This document shows, one piece after another, positions 37,334 through 45,536 of a DNA stretch of 64,000 nucleotides (its first letter is position 1; each line of letters begins with the position of its first letter). The position numbers and the translations under genes were made by a program. The notes below the pieces were generated by a model. It saw only the letters and a list, made by a program, of their open reading frames with translations, had not been told where the DNA came from and made no database searches. Source of the stretch: Arthrobacter pullicola (GTDB taxonomy: Bacteria > Actinomycetota > Actinomycetes > Actinomycetales > Micrococcaceae); the NCBI RefSeq assembly GCF_014836875.1, contig NZ_JACSQC010000007.1:159141-223140 (forward strand), written 5' to 3'.

Positions 37334-38574
37334 TACTTCGAAGCCTCCATGGACTCGGTGTTGTAGTCAGCGTGGTTGGGGTTTTCCCAGATGACGGTGG
37401 CGCCCATGCCCAGGCCGATGCACATGGTGGTCATGCCGTAGCGCACCGAGGGGTCTTCCTCGAACTGGCGGGCCAGCTGGGTCATCAGGCGGACGCCTGA
37501 AGAGGCCAGCGGATGTCCGACGGCGATTGCCCCACCGTAGCGGTTGACGCGGGGATCGTCGTCGGCAATGCCGAAGTGGTCCAGGAAGGAGAGCACCTGG
37601 ACGGCGAAGGCTTCGTTGATTTCGAAGAGGCCGATGTCCTCAATGGACAGTCCGGTCTGCTTCAGCACCTTCTCGGTGGCCGGGACCGGGCCGATGCCCA
37701 TAACCTCGGGCTCGACGCCGGCGAAGGCGTAGCCGACCAGGCGCATCTTCACGGGCAGGCCGAGTTCCTCCGCAGCATCGGCGGAGGCCAGCAGTGCGGT
37801 GGTGGCGCCGTCGTTCAGTCCCGAGGCGTTGCCGGCGGTGACCCGGCCGTGCGGGCGGAACGGGGTGCGCAGCGCTGCCAGATCTTCAAGGGTGGTGCCG
37901 GGACGGGGGCCTTCGTCGACGCTGCTGAGGGTCCAGCCGGCGCCGGGCTTCTTGGTGGCCACCGGAACCAGGTCCGGCTGGATCTGGTTGCCGGCGTAGG
38001 CCTTGGCCAGCTTTTCCTGGCTGGCGGCGGCGTAGGCGTCGGTGCGTTCCTTGGTGATGTCCGGGAAGCGGTCGTGCAGGTTCTCCGCCGTGTTGCCCAT
38101 GTTCAGGGCGGCCGGGTCCACCAGGCGTTCGGTGACGAAGCGCGGGTTCGGATCCGCGCCCACGCCCATCGGGTGGTGGCCCATGTGCTCAACGCCGCCG
38201 GCGATGACGACGTCGTAGGCGCCGAAGCCGATGCCGGACGCGGTAGTGGTCACGGCGGTCATGGCGCCGGCGCACATCCGGTCAATGGCAAAACCGGGAA
38301 CGGTGCGGGGGAGTCCGGCCAGCAGTGCTGCGGTGCGGCCGATGGTCAGGCCCTGGTCCCCGGTCTGGGTGGTGGCGGCGATGGCCACCTCATCGACCCG
38401 CTCGGGCGGCAGCGACGGGTTGCGGCGCAGGAGCTCGCGGATGCACTTGACCACCAGGTCATCGGCGCGGGTATCGGCGTACATGCCCTTCTCGCCGGCG
38501 CGTCCAAAGGGGGTGCGGACGCCGTCTACGAAAACAACGTCCCTGATCTGCCGTGCTCGGCTTTGTGGGCTCAC
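37333..38574 (-). CDS. fadA: Acetyl-CoA acyltransferase (thiolase, FadA-like)
   Basis: The 413-residue thiolase cleaves 3-ketoacyl-CoA at the end of each beta-oxidation cycle. The nucleophile Cys lies in DRMCAGAM, the catalytic His in [13 protein letters not shown], and the second Cys in TMCIGLGMG. It is the first gene of the operon. The GTG at 38574 was chosen because AGAGGAG lies six bases upstream. A palindromic operator candidate lies 42 bases before the start. In related genomes RNase D and DUF3000 genes follow this pair closely; here about 7 kb separates them. Confidence 0.93.
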   Translation of the reverse strand: MSPQSRARQIRDVVFVDGVRTPFGRAGEKGMYADTRADDLVVKCIRELLRRNPSLPPERVDEVAIAATTQTGDQGLTIGRTAALLAGLPRTVPGFAIDRMCAGAMTAVTTTASGIGFGAYDVVIAGGVEHMGHHPMGVGADPNPRFVTERLVDPAALNMGNTAENLHDRFPDITKERTDAYAAASQEKLAKAYAGNQIQPDLVPVATKKPGAGWTLSSVDEGPRPGTTLEDLAALRTPFRPHGRVTAGNASGLNDGATTALLASADAAEELGLPVKMRLVGYAFAGVEPEVMGIGPVPATEKVLKQTGLSIEDIGLFEINEAFAVQVLSFLDHFGIADDDPRVNRYGGAIAVGHPLASSGVRLMTQLARQFEEDPSVRYGMTTMCIGLGMGATVIWENPNHADYNTESMEASK

Positions 38575-38615
38575 GTACTGCTCCTCTTTGAGATGTGGAC
38601 AAGCTCGCTCTCGAT

Positions 38616-38631
38616 GTTACTCGTCAGTAAC
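38616..38631. promoter_or_regulatory. TetR-type operator candidate of the fadA-fadB operon
   Basis: GTTACT and AGTAAC form a perfect inverted repeat around CGTC, 42-57 bases upstream of the fadA start. Size and position fit a TetR-family repressor site, the usual control of fatty-acid degradation genes in actinobacteria. The regulator is not encoded nearby. Confidence 0.55.
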
Positions 38632-38645
38632 TTAGGCTGCAAGAC

Positions 38646-38686
38646 CCGTGGCGGGAGCGGTGGGTCCGCCGCCGCCCCCGCCACGG
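38646..38686 (-). terminator. Terminator of the DUF6153-DUF305-F510_1955 operon
   Basis: Ten-base perfect arms CCGTGGCGGG (38646-38655) and CCCGCCACGG (38677-38686) enclose a 21-base loop, 25 bases after the last stop. The minus strand then reads GTCTT, a weak T-rich tract. Confidence 0.5.
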
Positions 38687-38711
38687 AGACTACAGCGGCG
38701 TTACGCGAATA

Positions 38712-39569
38712 TCATCGTGTTTGGGCAGGCTGCTCGACGATCACGGTGAAGCTCTGCCCGCCATCGGTGGAATGCTCCAGGCCGGCATCAGTCATGACCC
38801 AGATCTGCAGCGCGTCAGCCGTCTCGGCAGCCGTAACGGCCACCGGATAGCCGGAGACTCTCCCGGCGGGGTTCCAAATCTCCCCCTGATCCTCGCTCGT
38901 CACGATGCCGCCGTCCGGCAGGACGCCCACGATCCGGGACTCTTCCGTGACGGCGGCCAGCATGATCACCGGCGCCCCCGGAAGCGGCGCCCAGTTGAGG
39001 CCGGCGTCGCCGGATCGGTGCGGGCCCGTTTCCGTAGTGGCCACAGCGAGCCCGCTGGACGGCGATCCGGCCAGGTTGTAGGGCGTGAGCTGAACCTGCG
39101 AATCGGTCCACTCCCTGCCATCCTGGCTCACCTGCAGCGTTCCGTCGAAACCAATGATGCCTTCGCTGGTGGCCGCGAGGGCGTGGAAATCGGATTCGCC
39201 GCCCAGGGACTGCACGCTCCACGATTCCCCGTCCGCGGAACGGATCAGTCCGGCGGGCTCGGGCAGGTCAACGCCGGGGCCGGGATGCCCGGACGCCAGG
39301 TAGCTGCCGTCCCCGGCCACGGCAAAGCCCATGAGGTCGATGTTGGCACCAGTGGGAACCAAGCTGTTCCCGGAAACCTCGAAGACGCCCTCGTGCGAGG
39401 CGACAAGTACATCCGTGGTGCCGGGTTTGAGGGCAAGGGCATGGACATGACTGGGGAAGGGCGGTGCTGCCTCCTGGGCCCGCCCGCCAACGGGAGAGGA
39501 GCAGGCGGTCAGCGCCAGGATGACGACGGCGGAAGCCGCGGCGGCGCGCACGCCGTGTTCCAGCCTCAT
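38712..39569 (-). CDS. F510_1955 family lipoprotein (BNR/sialidase-like propeller)
   Basis: The 285-residue protein starts with a lipoprotein signal (VVILALTACSS, with the lipobox Cys near residue 23). Repeated propeller-like blades follow: HVHALALKPG, RSADGESWSV, VSQDGREWTDS, RSGDAGLNWAP, TSEDQGEIWNP and STDGGQSFTV, which are Asp-box/BNR motifs. It is exported and lipid-anchored. The family is annotated as a glycosyl-hydrolase-like protein, but enzymatic residues are not evident. The ATG overlaps the DUF305 stop (ATGA). The context suggests an envelope metal- or stress-related role. Confidence 0.75.
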   Translation of the reverse strand: MRLEHGVRAAAASAVVILALTACSSPVGGRAQEAAPPFPSHVHALALKPGTTDVLVASHEGVFEVSGNSLVPTGANIDLMGFAVAGDGSYLASGHPGPGVDLPEPAGLIRSADGESWSVQSLGGESDFHALAATSEGIIGFDGTLQVSQDGREWTDSQVQLTPYNLAGSPSSGLAVATTETGPHRSGDAGLNWAPLPGAPVIMLAAVTEESRIVGVLPDGGIVTSEDQGEIWNPAGRVSGYPVAVTAAETADALQIWVMTDAGLEHSTDGGQSFTVIVEQPAQTR

Positions 39570-40192
39570 GCCAAGCCCTGCAGCAGGGTCTGCATCTCGA
39601 AAATTTCCGTGTTCTGGCTGGCGATGATGTCCTCGGCGAGCTTCACAGCAGTGGGGTTGGAGCCGGACGCAGCTTCCTCTTCGGCCATCTTCACCGCGCC
39701 TTCGTGGTGCTCGATCATCTGGGTCAGGAACAGTTTGGCGGCCTCGGTTCCCTGGGCGCTTTCCAACGCGGCCAGGTCCTCGTCGGCGAGCATGCCGTCC
39801 ATCTCCATGGAGTGTCCGAGCATTTCCCGGGGCTCGTCCCAGGCTGTCAGCCAGGAATCCATCTTCTCGATTTCCGGTCCCTGCGCGGCCGTGATGTTTT
39901 CGGCGAGTTCCACGACTTTCGGGTCAAGTCCCTCTTTGGCGAGCATCATCGCGCTCATGGTGACGGCCTGTTCATGATGCGGGATCATCATCTGGGCGAA
40001 CATGGTATCCGCGCTGTTGTGGTCCGCAGCAAGGGTATCGGAGGGTTCCCCGCTGCCGTGGTGGTCCATGCCGGGCATGGTGCTCTCCGACGCGGGGCTT
40101 GATTCCGGGGCGCTGCTGGTGGCCCCGCATCCCGCCAGGGCGATGGCGGCGGCGAGGGCGGTTGCAGAGACTGGGGCAAGCTTCTTCTTCAA
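39566..40192 (-). CDS. DUF305 family His/Met-rich lipoprotein
   Basis: The 208-residue exported lipoprotein (lipobox LAGC near residue 22) has two copies of a ferritin-like helical unit. Their motifs are MMIPHHEQAVTMSAMML and QMIEHHEGAVKMAEEEA, with MPGMDHHGSG and many Met and His residues around them, as in copper-associated DUF305 proteins. It is probably a periplasmic metal-binding protein. The start is TTG at 40192, with AGGA spaced correctly. It lies between the DUF6153 and F510_1955 genes in one leftward operon. Confidence 0.85.
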   Translation of the reverse strand: MKKKLAPVSATALAAAIALAGCGATSSAPESSPASESTMPGMDHHGSGEPSDTLAADHNSADTMFAQMMIPHHEQAVTMSAMMLAKEGLDPKVVELAENITAAQGPEIEKMDSWLTAWDEPREMLGHSMEMDGMLADEDLAALESAQGTEAAKLFLTQMIEHHEGAVKMAEEEAASGSNPTAVKLAEDIIASQNTEIFEMQTLLQGLA

Positions 40193-40289
40193 GGTGTTTT
40201 CCTTCGGTCAGTACGTTCGTTGACTAATCAGCGCTGCCACGGTGGGCAGGCACGCAAAGGGGGCTCCGGAGGGTGGCGGAGCCGGGAAT

Positions 40290-40787
40290 TTACGTGCGGC
40301 TGATGCAGAGTTGAACGAGCGAAGGAGCAGCCGGGGGAGCCAGCCTGGCGGGAACGGCCCGGGGCGGGTCCGGACGGTCCGGGGTCCGTTGCCGGCGGGA
40401 TACCAGCGCACCGATTAGCGCTGAAATGCTGAGCAGCACCAGGAACATCATGCAGAGGCCTGCTGCACAGCCAGCCGGTCCGCATTCGGGGCACGCTTCG
40501 GAACTGTGCCCGCCGTCGGAGGCCGGAGCAGCTGCGGCTGCCGGATCGGCACTGTGGCGCAGCGCTGTCCCGTCGGAGTCCGCCGAGGTACCGGACGGGC
40601 TGACGGCTGAATGAGCGGCTGCCGGGTTGCCCGCGGCGTGACCGGCGGCAGCATGGGGGTCGGCGAGCATATGCATGCCGAGGATTCCGGCCAGGATCGC
40701 CAGGAGGCCGAGGGTGGTGGTGAGCAGCTGCGGCGTCGACCGAATGGTCAACGCATGGCCGGCTGCGGCCCGAATACCTGCCCTCAT
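40290..40787 (-). CDS. DUF6153 family membrane protein
   Basis: This 165-residue protein has an N-terminal transmembrane helix (LLTTTLGLLAILAGILGMHML), a His/Ala-rich external segment with HAAAGHAAGNPAAAHS and SSEACPECGPAGCAAGLC (four clustered Cys), and a second helix (MMFLVLLSISALIGALV). It matches DUF6153. The Cys/His content fits metal binding. The ATG at 40787 was chosen over an extended frame antisense to the terminator region. It is the first gene of the probable operon, 97 bases before DUF305. Confidence 0.7.
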   Translation of the reverse strand: MRAGIRAAAGHALTIRSTPQLLTTTLGLLAILAGILGMHMLADPHAAAGHAAGNPAAAHSAVSPSGTSADSDGTALRHSADPAAAAAPASDGGHSSEACPECGPAGCAAGLCMMFLVLLSISALIGALVSRRQRTPDRPDPPRAVPARLAPPAAPSLVQLCISRT

Positions 40788-40839
40788 AATGAGCGCCAGT
40801 CTAACAGGCGGGTGCGGACGGAACGGCCCGCACACGGGA

Positions 40840-40879
40840 AAGCCGGGACCGCTCATCAGCAGCCCCGGCTCCCCGGCTT
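40840..40879 (-). terminator. Terminator of the hemolysin-type CBS gene pair
   Basis: AAGCCGGG (40840-40847) and CCCGGCTT (40872-40879) pair over eight bases, 14 bases past the last stop. The minus strand ends the stem in CTTT before CCC, a short U-run. Confidence 0.45.
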
Positions 40880-40892
40880 CAGCACAAACGAA

Positions 40893-41933
40893 CTAGACGG
40901 TGGTGGCGTCCTGAACTTCGCCGACGAGTTCCTCGATGATGTCCTCCAGGAACAGGACGCCGGTGATCTTGCCGTCGGCATCCAGTACACGGGCCACATG
41001 GGCACCGGTGCGGCGCATGGTCTCGAGGGCATCCTCAAGTTCGCTGCCGCGGTAGGCGCTGGCCAGCCGGCGGATGCGCTTGGCCGGAACCGGAGCGTGG
41101 AAGCGTTCCGGTTCCACCAGGTCCATCACGTCCTTGAGGTGCAGGTAGCCGGTGAGATCGCCGTCGTCGTCGGCCAGGATGTAGCGGGAGTAGCCGTGGC
41201 TGCCCACCGCCTGCTGGATGTCGGCGGGGGTGGCTCCGGCCGGGACCAGGACCATGTCCGCGATCGGCACCTCAACGTCGGCCACGGTCTTGGAGGTGAA
41301 TTCGAAGGCCGCGGTGAGCGTTCCGCTGGAATCCTCCAGCACGCCTTCCCTGGTCGACTGCTCCACGATGGTGGCAACTTCGTCCAGGGTGTAGGTGCTG
41401 GTGGCTTCATCCTTCGGTTCCACCTTGAACAGGCGCAGGACTCCGTTGGCGACGGCGTTCAGGCCCCAGATCACGGGCTTGAAGATGCGGGCCACGATGA
41501 CCAGCGGCGGAGCGAGCAGCAGTGCTGCCCGGGTGGGAACGGAGAAGGAGATGTTCTTCGGGATCATCTCGCCGACCACCACATGCAGGAAGGTGACCAG
41601 CAGCAGCGCCACGATAAACGCCGTGAAGCTGATGGCCTCCGGAGTTAGCGGTGTGTTCGCGAGTGGGATCTCCAGCAGGTGGTGGATCGCCGGTTCGGAG
41701 ACGTTCAGGATCAGCAGCGAGCACACGGTGATGCCCAGCTGGCTGGTGGCCAGCATCAGGGTGGCATGCTCCATCGCCCAGAGCGTGGTCTTGGCGGCCT
41801 TGCTGCCCTGTGCCGCCTTGGGCTCAATCTGGGAACGGCGGGCAGAGATGACAGCGAACTCGGCGCCGACAAAAAACGCGTTGACGGCCAGCAGCACCAC
41901 CAGCCAGATAATGCCGGGGAGGTACTCACTCAT
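40893..41933 (-). CDS. Hemolysin-type (CNNM/DUF21) CBS-domain membrane protein, short form
   Basis: The 346-residue protein has a DUF21 domain with three or four transmembrane helices (LAVNAFFVGAEFAVISARRS, then GVTVCSLLILN-like and VVVGEMIPKNISFSVPTRA), followed by a CBS pair. It lacks the C-terminal CorC_HlyC domain found in its neighbour. Family members are magnesium/cobalt efflux components or membrane-stress proteins; the substrate is not predictable. Its ATG lies inside the preceding gene, with an eight-base overlap, which indicates an obligate pair. Confidence 0.87.
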   Translation of the reverse strand: MSEYLPGIIWLVVLLAVNAFFVGAEFAVISARRSQIEPKAAQGSKAAKTTLWAMEHATLMLATSQLGITVCSLLILNVSEPAIHHLLEIPLANTPLTPEAISFTAFIVALLLVTFLHVVVGEMIPKNISFSVPTRAALLLAPPLVIVARIFKPVIWGLNAVANGVLRLFKVEPKDEATSTYTLDEVATIVEQSTREGVLEDSSGTLTAAFEFTSKTVADVEVPIADMVLVPAGATPADIQQAVGSHGYSRYILADDDGDLTGYLHLKDVMDLVEPERFHAPVPAKRIRRLASAYRGSELEDALETMRRTGAHVARVLDADGKITGVLFLEDIIEELVGEVQDATTV

Positions 41934-43296
41934 GGATGATGTCCTTCGTCAGGGTATCGACCAGGCGGTCGTGCGCACTGCGCGGTGATTCGGAGCCGGG
42001 ATTCGGGGTGAAGCGCAGCCGCTCGACATGCGTGCCGAGGACGCGCTCAACACGGAGCACGCCGTCGTCGACTTCCACCTCGTCGCCGAGCTCCGGCATA
42101 CGGTCCAGGCTGTGCGTAACGAAGCCGGCCAGCGTCTCATAGTCCTCACCCTCCGGCACGGTAATGCCGGCGCGGTCCAGGAGCTCATCCGGGCGCAGGG
42201 ACGCGTCAAAGGTGACGGAGCGTCCGGTGCGGACCACGCCGACCCTCGCGCGGTCGTGTTCGTCCTCGAGTTCGCCCACGATTTCCTCCACAAGGTCTTC
42301 GAGGGTGACGACGCCGGCGGTGCCGCCGTGTTCGTCGGTCACGATCGCGATCTGCAGTCCCTGGCCGCGCAGGACACCCAGCAGGCTGTCCACACCCATT
42401 GATTCGGGGACACGCAGCGGCGCCACCATGAGGTCGGCGGCCGTCGTCGTGGCCCGCTCGGAGAGCGGCAGGGCGAACGCCTGCTTGACGTGCAGCACAC
42501 CGAGGATGTCATCCGAATCCCGGCCAATGACCGGGAAGCGTGAATAGCCGGTGGAGACGGCAGTGGCGATAACCTCTTCCGCCGAATCGGTTCCGGGGAT
42601 GCCGACCATCCGCACGCGCGGGGTCATCACGTCCTCAGCGGTGTGGTCCGAGAACCGAAGTGTGCGGTGCAGCAGCTCGGCGTGGTCCTGGTCAAGTACG
42701 CCTTCCAGCGCCGAGCGGCGGACCAGGAAGCTGAGTTCCTCGGCACTGCGCGCGCCGGAGAGCTCTTCCTTCGGCTCGATGCCGAAGGAACGGATGACCG
42801 CGTTGGCGGTGTTGTTGCAGAGGAGGATGATGGGTTTGAAGACGGTGGTGAAAAGGGCCTGGAAGGGGACAACCAGCTTGGCCGTGGCCAGGGGGAGTGC
42901 CAGCGCGAAGTTCTTAGGCACCAGTTCGCCGATGATCATCGAGAACAGGGTGGCCAGCAGGACGCCGATCACTGTGCCCACACCGCCGACAGCGGCTTCG
43001 GGAACACCTGCAGCGAGCATTGGGCTGCGCAGCAGGGAGCTGATGGCCGGTTCGAAGGTATAACCGGTGAGCAGCGTGGTCAGAGTAATGCCCAGCTGTG
43101 CACCTGACAGATGAGTCGAGGTGATCTTCAGGGCCTTGATGGTGGGGCCCAGCCGCTTTTCACCGGCCGCCTGACGCGACTCAAGGTCGTTGCGGTCAAG
43201 GTTGACAAGGGCGAATTCCGAAGCAACGAACAATCCGGTGCCAACGGTCAGGAGCAGGCCGATGCCGACCATGATCCATTCATAGGAGTCATTCAT
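41926..43296 (-). CDS. Hemolysin-type (CNNM/CorC) CBS-domain membrane protein, long form
   Basis: The 456-residue protein has a DUF21 domain (IMVGIGLLLTVGTGLFVASEF, then MIIGELVPKNFALALPLATA), a CBS pair (MTPRVRMVGIPGTDSAEEVI and TDEHGGTAGVVTLEDLVEE) and a C-terminal CorC_HlyC domain (SLRPDELLDRAGITVPEGED). It is the first gene of the pair. The ATG at 43296 follows GGGAGGG. The open frame continues far upstream, but those residues lack family resemblance. It may act in divalent-cation efflux with the short form. Confidence 0.88.
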   Translation of the reverse strand: MNDSYEWIMVGIGLLLTVGTGLFVASEFALVNLDRNDLESRQAAGEKRLGPTIKALKITSTHLSGAQLGITLTTLLTGYTFEPAISSLLRSPMLAAGVPEAAVGGVGTVIGVLLATLFSMIIGELVPKNFALALPLATAKLVVPFQALFTTVFKPIILLCNNTANAVIRSFGIEPKEELSGARSAEELSFLVRRSALEGVLDQDHAELLHRTLRFSDHTAEDVMTPRVRMVGIPGTDSAEEVIATAVSTGYSRFPVIGRDSDDILGVLHVKQAFALPLSERATTTAADLMVAPLRVPESMGVDSLLGVLRGQGLQIAIVTDEHGGTAGVVTLEDLVEEIVGELEDEHDRARVGVVRTGRSVTFDASLRPDELLDRAGITVPEGEDYETLAGFVTHSLDRMPELGDEVEVDDGVLRVERVLGTHVERLRFTPNPGSESPRSAHDRLVDTLTKDIIHE

Positions 43297-43451
43297 GGGG
43301 CTGCCCTCCCCGATCCAAGACAACTGGAGCACAGGAGGGCATGGGTTTATGAGAAGGGTCGTCCATAGTAGGAAAAAGCATAACGGGGCCAGCTTGGAGA
43401 TTCCTGAAAAGCGCAGGTGGGAGACGCCTTCGCAGGAAATTGTTGCAAACC

Positions 43452-43478
43452 TGTCACAAAAATTGCCGCAGCGGTGTC
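43452..43478 (+). promoter_or_regulatory. ECF41-type sigma factor promoter candidate
   Basis: TGTCACA at 43452-43458, a 16-base spacer, then TGTC at 43475-43478, 53 bases before the oxidoreductase ATG. As I recall it, the published ECF41 consensus is TGTCACA in the -35 region and CGTC in the -10 region, so this differs by one base. The adjacent sigma gene is ECF41-like, which supports autoregulation. Confidence 0.65.
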
Positions 43479-43530
43479 TTATGGGCAGGCCGGAAATGCC
43501 GGCGGAACTCAGCGGCAAGGGAGACACCTC

Positions 43531-44658
43531 ATGGACACCACGGCAGTAATCCTGGGCGGCGGATACGCGGGCGTGATGGCCGCCAACCGGCTGGCCGGGC
43601 AGGGGCACCCGGTCCGCCTGGTAACCCCGGACGAAAGGTTCACCCAGCGGATCCGGCTGCACGAATACGCCGCAGGAACCCGCGCTGACCCGACGGTGGA
43701 TTACGCAACCCTGCTGAATCCGGACGTCCAGGTGTTCACCGACCGGGCGGAGGCCATCAGTCCGGTAGCCCGCACCGTGCGTCTGGCCTCAGGTGTTCTG
43801 CTGGACTACGGGTACCTCGTGTATGCCGTGGGCAGCGGAGAAAGCCAGGTTCCGCGCGGCGCCCTGGCCCCCGACCGGCTCTCCGGCGCAGAGGAGGCAA
43901 GGGAGCGGCTGCGCCAGCTGGGTCCCGGAGAGCGGATCGCCGTTGTTGGCGGCGGCCTGACTGCCGTTGAGGTGGCCGCCGAGACGGCCGCGGCCTTCCC
44001 GGAGAATCCCCTCACCCTGTACACCGCCGGCGAACCGGTGCCGCACTTTTCCACCGGCGCACGGGCGGGCCTGCTGCGGAGCCTGCGCCGTGCCGGGGTC
44101 AGCGTCCGCACCGGGGCGGTGGATCCGGAGCGGCTCCCGGAAGCCGCCGTCGTTCTCTGGTGTGCAGGTTTCGGTGTGCCGCAGCTGGCCGCCCGGAGCG
44201 GACTGCCTGTCGACGCCGCTGGACGCCTTGCGATCGACGCCACCCTGCGTGTGCACAGACAGGACCGGATCTACGGCGCCGGAGACGCCGCGGTGATCAC
44301 GGACCCCGGGTATGGCTACCTGCCCATGACCTGTGCGTCCGCGATGCCCATGGGAGCCGAGGCGGCCGGGAACATCCTGCGGTCCGCCGCCGGGACGCCG
44401 CTGGCCCGTCACAACAGCGGTTTCCTGGGCCAGTGCGTCAGCCTGGGCCGGCGGGACGGAGCGGTCCAGTTCCTGACGGCGGGCTACACGGCGCGGAGTT
44501 TCCATCTCCACGGCCGGTCCGCTGCGGTGCTAAAAGAGGTAATCTGCCGCATGACACTGCGGTGGATCCGCGGGGAAGCCGAAAAGAGCGGAGCGTACAC
44601 ATGGCCGGCCGGTCCCACGATGACGCCGCAGCCGAGAGCCCAGGGAGTGTGGAGCTGA
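43531..44658 (+). CDS. FAD-dependent NAD(P)H oxidoreductase (NDH-2-like), partner of the ECF41 sigma factor
   Basis: The 375-residue flavoprotein has the FAD motif VILGGGYAGVMA at residues 6-17, a second dinucleotide motif VVGGGLTAVEVA near 140, and YGAGDAA near 249-255, the late FAD-binding signature of the pyridine nucleotide-disulfide family. It resembles type II NADH dehydrogenases. ECF41 loci usually include one redox or carboxymuconolactone-decarboxylase-like enzyme, and this gene fills that role. AAGGGAGAC precedes the ATG at 43531. Its last 58 bases overlap the sigma gene. Confidence 0.85.
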   Translation: MDTTAVILGGGYAGVMAANRLAGQGHPVRLVTPDERFTQRIRLHEYAAGTRADPTVDYATLLNPDVQVFTDRAEAISPVARTVRLASGVLLDYGYLVYAVGSGESQVPRGALAPDRLSGAEEARERLRQLGPGERIAVVGGGLTAVEVAAETAAAFPENPLTLYTAGEPVPHFSTGARAGLLRSLRRAGVSVRTGAVDPERLPEAAVVLWCAGFGVPQLAARSGLPVDAAGRLAIDATLRVHRQDRIYGAGDAAVITDPGYGYLPMTCASAMPMGAEAAGNILRSAAGTPLARHNSGFLGQCVSLGRRDGAVQFLTAGYTARSFHLHGRSAAVLKEVICRMTLRWIRGEAEKSGAYTWPAGPTMTPQPRAQGVWS

Positions 44659-45524
44659 ACCGGGAGAGCGATTTCCTGGCGCACCGCGGACTGGTGTTCG
44701 CCGTCGCGTACGACATCACCGGCACCGTCACCGATGCGGAGGATGTGGTGCAGGAGACCTACCTGCGGTACGCAGCAGTACCCGGCCCGGTGGACAACCC
44801 GCGCGCCTATCTCGCCCGGACGGCGGCCCGCCAGGCGCTTAACGCGGTCCGGAAGGCCGCCCGGCGCCGGGAGGACTACGTTGGCGACTGGCTGCCGGAA
44901 CCCCTCCGCACGGGTCCAGGCAGCGGGGAGAGATTTGATCCGCAGATCGCTGCGCTCACGGCGGCGGAGGTCTCCACCGCCATGCTGGTCCTGATGCAGA
45001 AGCTGTCCGGTCCCGAGCGGGCGGCCTTCCTGCTGCGCGAGGTGTTCGGCTTCGACTACTCCGAGGTCGCAGCTGCGCTGGAATCCAGTGAGGCCGCGGC
45101 CCGCCAGCTGGTGCACCGGGCCCGGGAACGGGTCCGTGCGGGCACGCCGAGGACGGTGCCGGATAAAAACGAGCACCGCGCCGCCGTCGCACGTTTCCTC
45201 GAAGCGGCCATGACCGGACAGGTGCAGGCGCTGCTCGATGTGCTGGCTCCGGACGTTGTGCTGGTGTCCGACGGCGGCGGCAAAGTCACTGCCGCCCGGA
45301 AGCCGGTCCGCGGACCGGAGCGGGTGGCAGCACTGCTGCTGGGACTGGCCAGCAAATACAGTGCCGGTGCCGTTCCGGAGATCATTGAGCTCAACGGATT
45401 GCCGGCAGTCGCCTTCCGCGAGGATGGCGCCGTGACCACCGTTTTCCAGGCCAGCACGGAGGACGGGAGGATTTCCGGTGTGTATGCCATGCGGAATCCG
45501 GACAAGCTCCTGCGCCTGCAGTAG
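44601..45524 (+). CDS. ECF41-family RNA polymerase sigma factor (SigJ-like) with SnoaL-like C-terminal domain
   Basis: The 307-residue sigma factor has region 2 (about 20-90, AYDITGTVTDAEDVVQETYL), region 4 (about 120-175, LREVFGFDYSEVAAALESSE) and a fused C-terminal SnoaL-like regulatory domain. The domain carries the ECF41 motifs DGGGK at 224-228 and NPDKL at 299-303. In this family the C-terminal domain replaces a separate anti-sigma factor. The ATG at 44601 is preceded by CGGAG. The 58-base overlap with the oxidoreductase gene ties expression of the two. The physiological signal is unknown. Confidence 0.9.
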   Translation: MAGRSHDDAAAESPGSVELNRESDFLAHRGLVFAVAYDITGTVTDAEDVVQETYLRYAAVPGPVDNPRAYLARTAARQALNAVRKAARRREDYVGDWLPEPLRTGPGSGERFDPQIAALTAAEVSTAMLVLMQKLSGPERAAFLLREVFGFDYSEVAAALESSEAAARQLVHRARERVRAGTPRTVPDKNEHRAAVARFLEAAMTGQVQALLDVLAPDVVLVSDGGGKVTAARKPVRGPERVAALLLGLASKYSAGAVPEIIELNGLPAVAFREDGAVTTVFQASTEDGRISGVYAMRNPDKLLRLQ

Positions 45525-45536
45525 CGCCCGGGTCAG

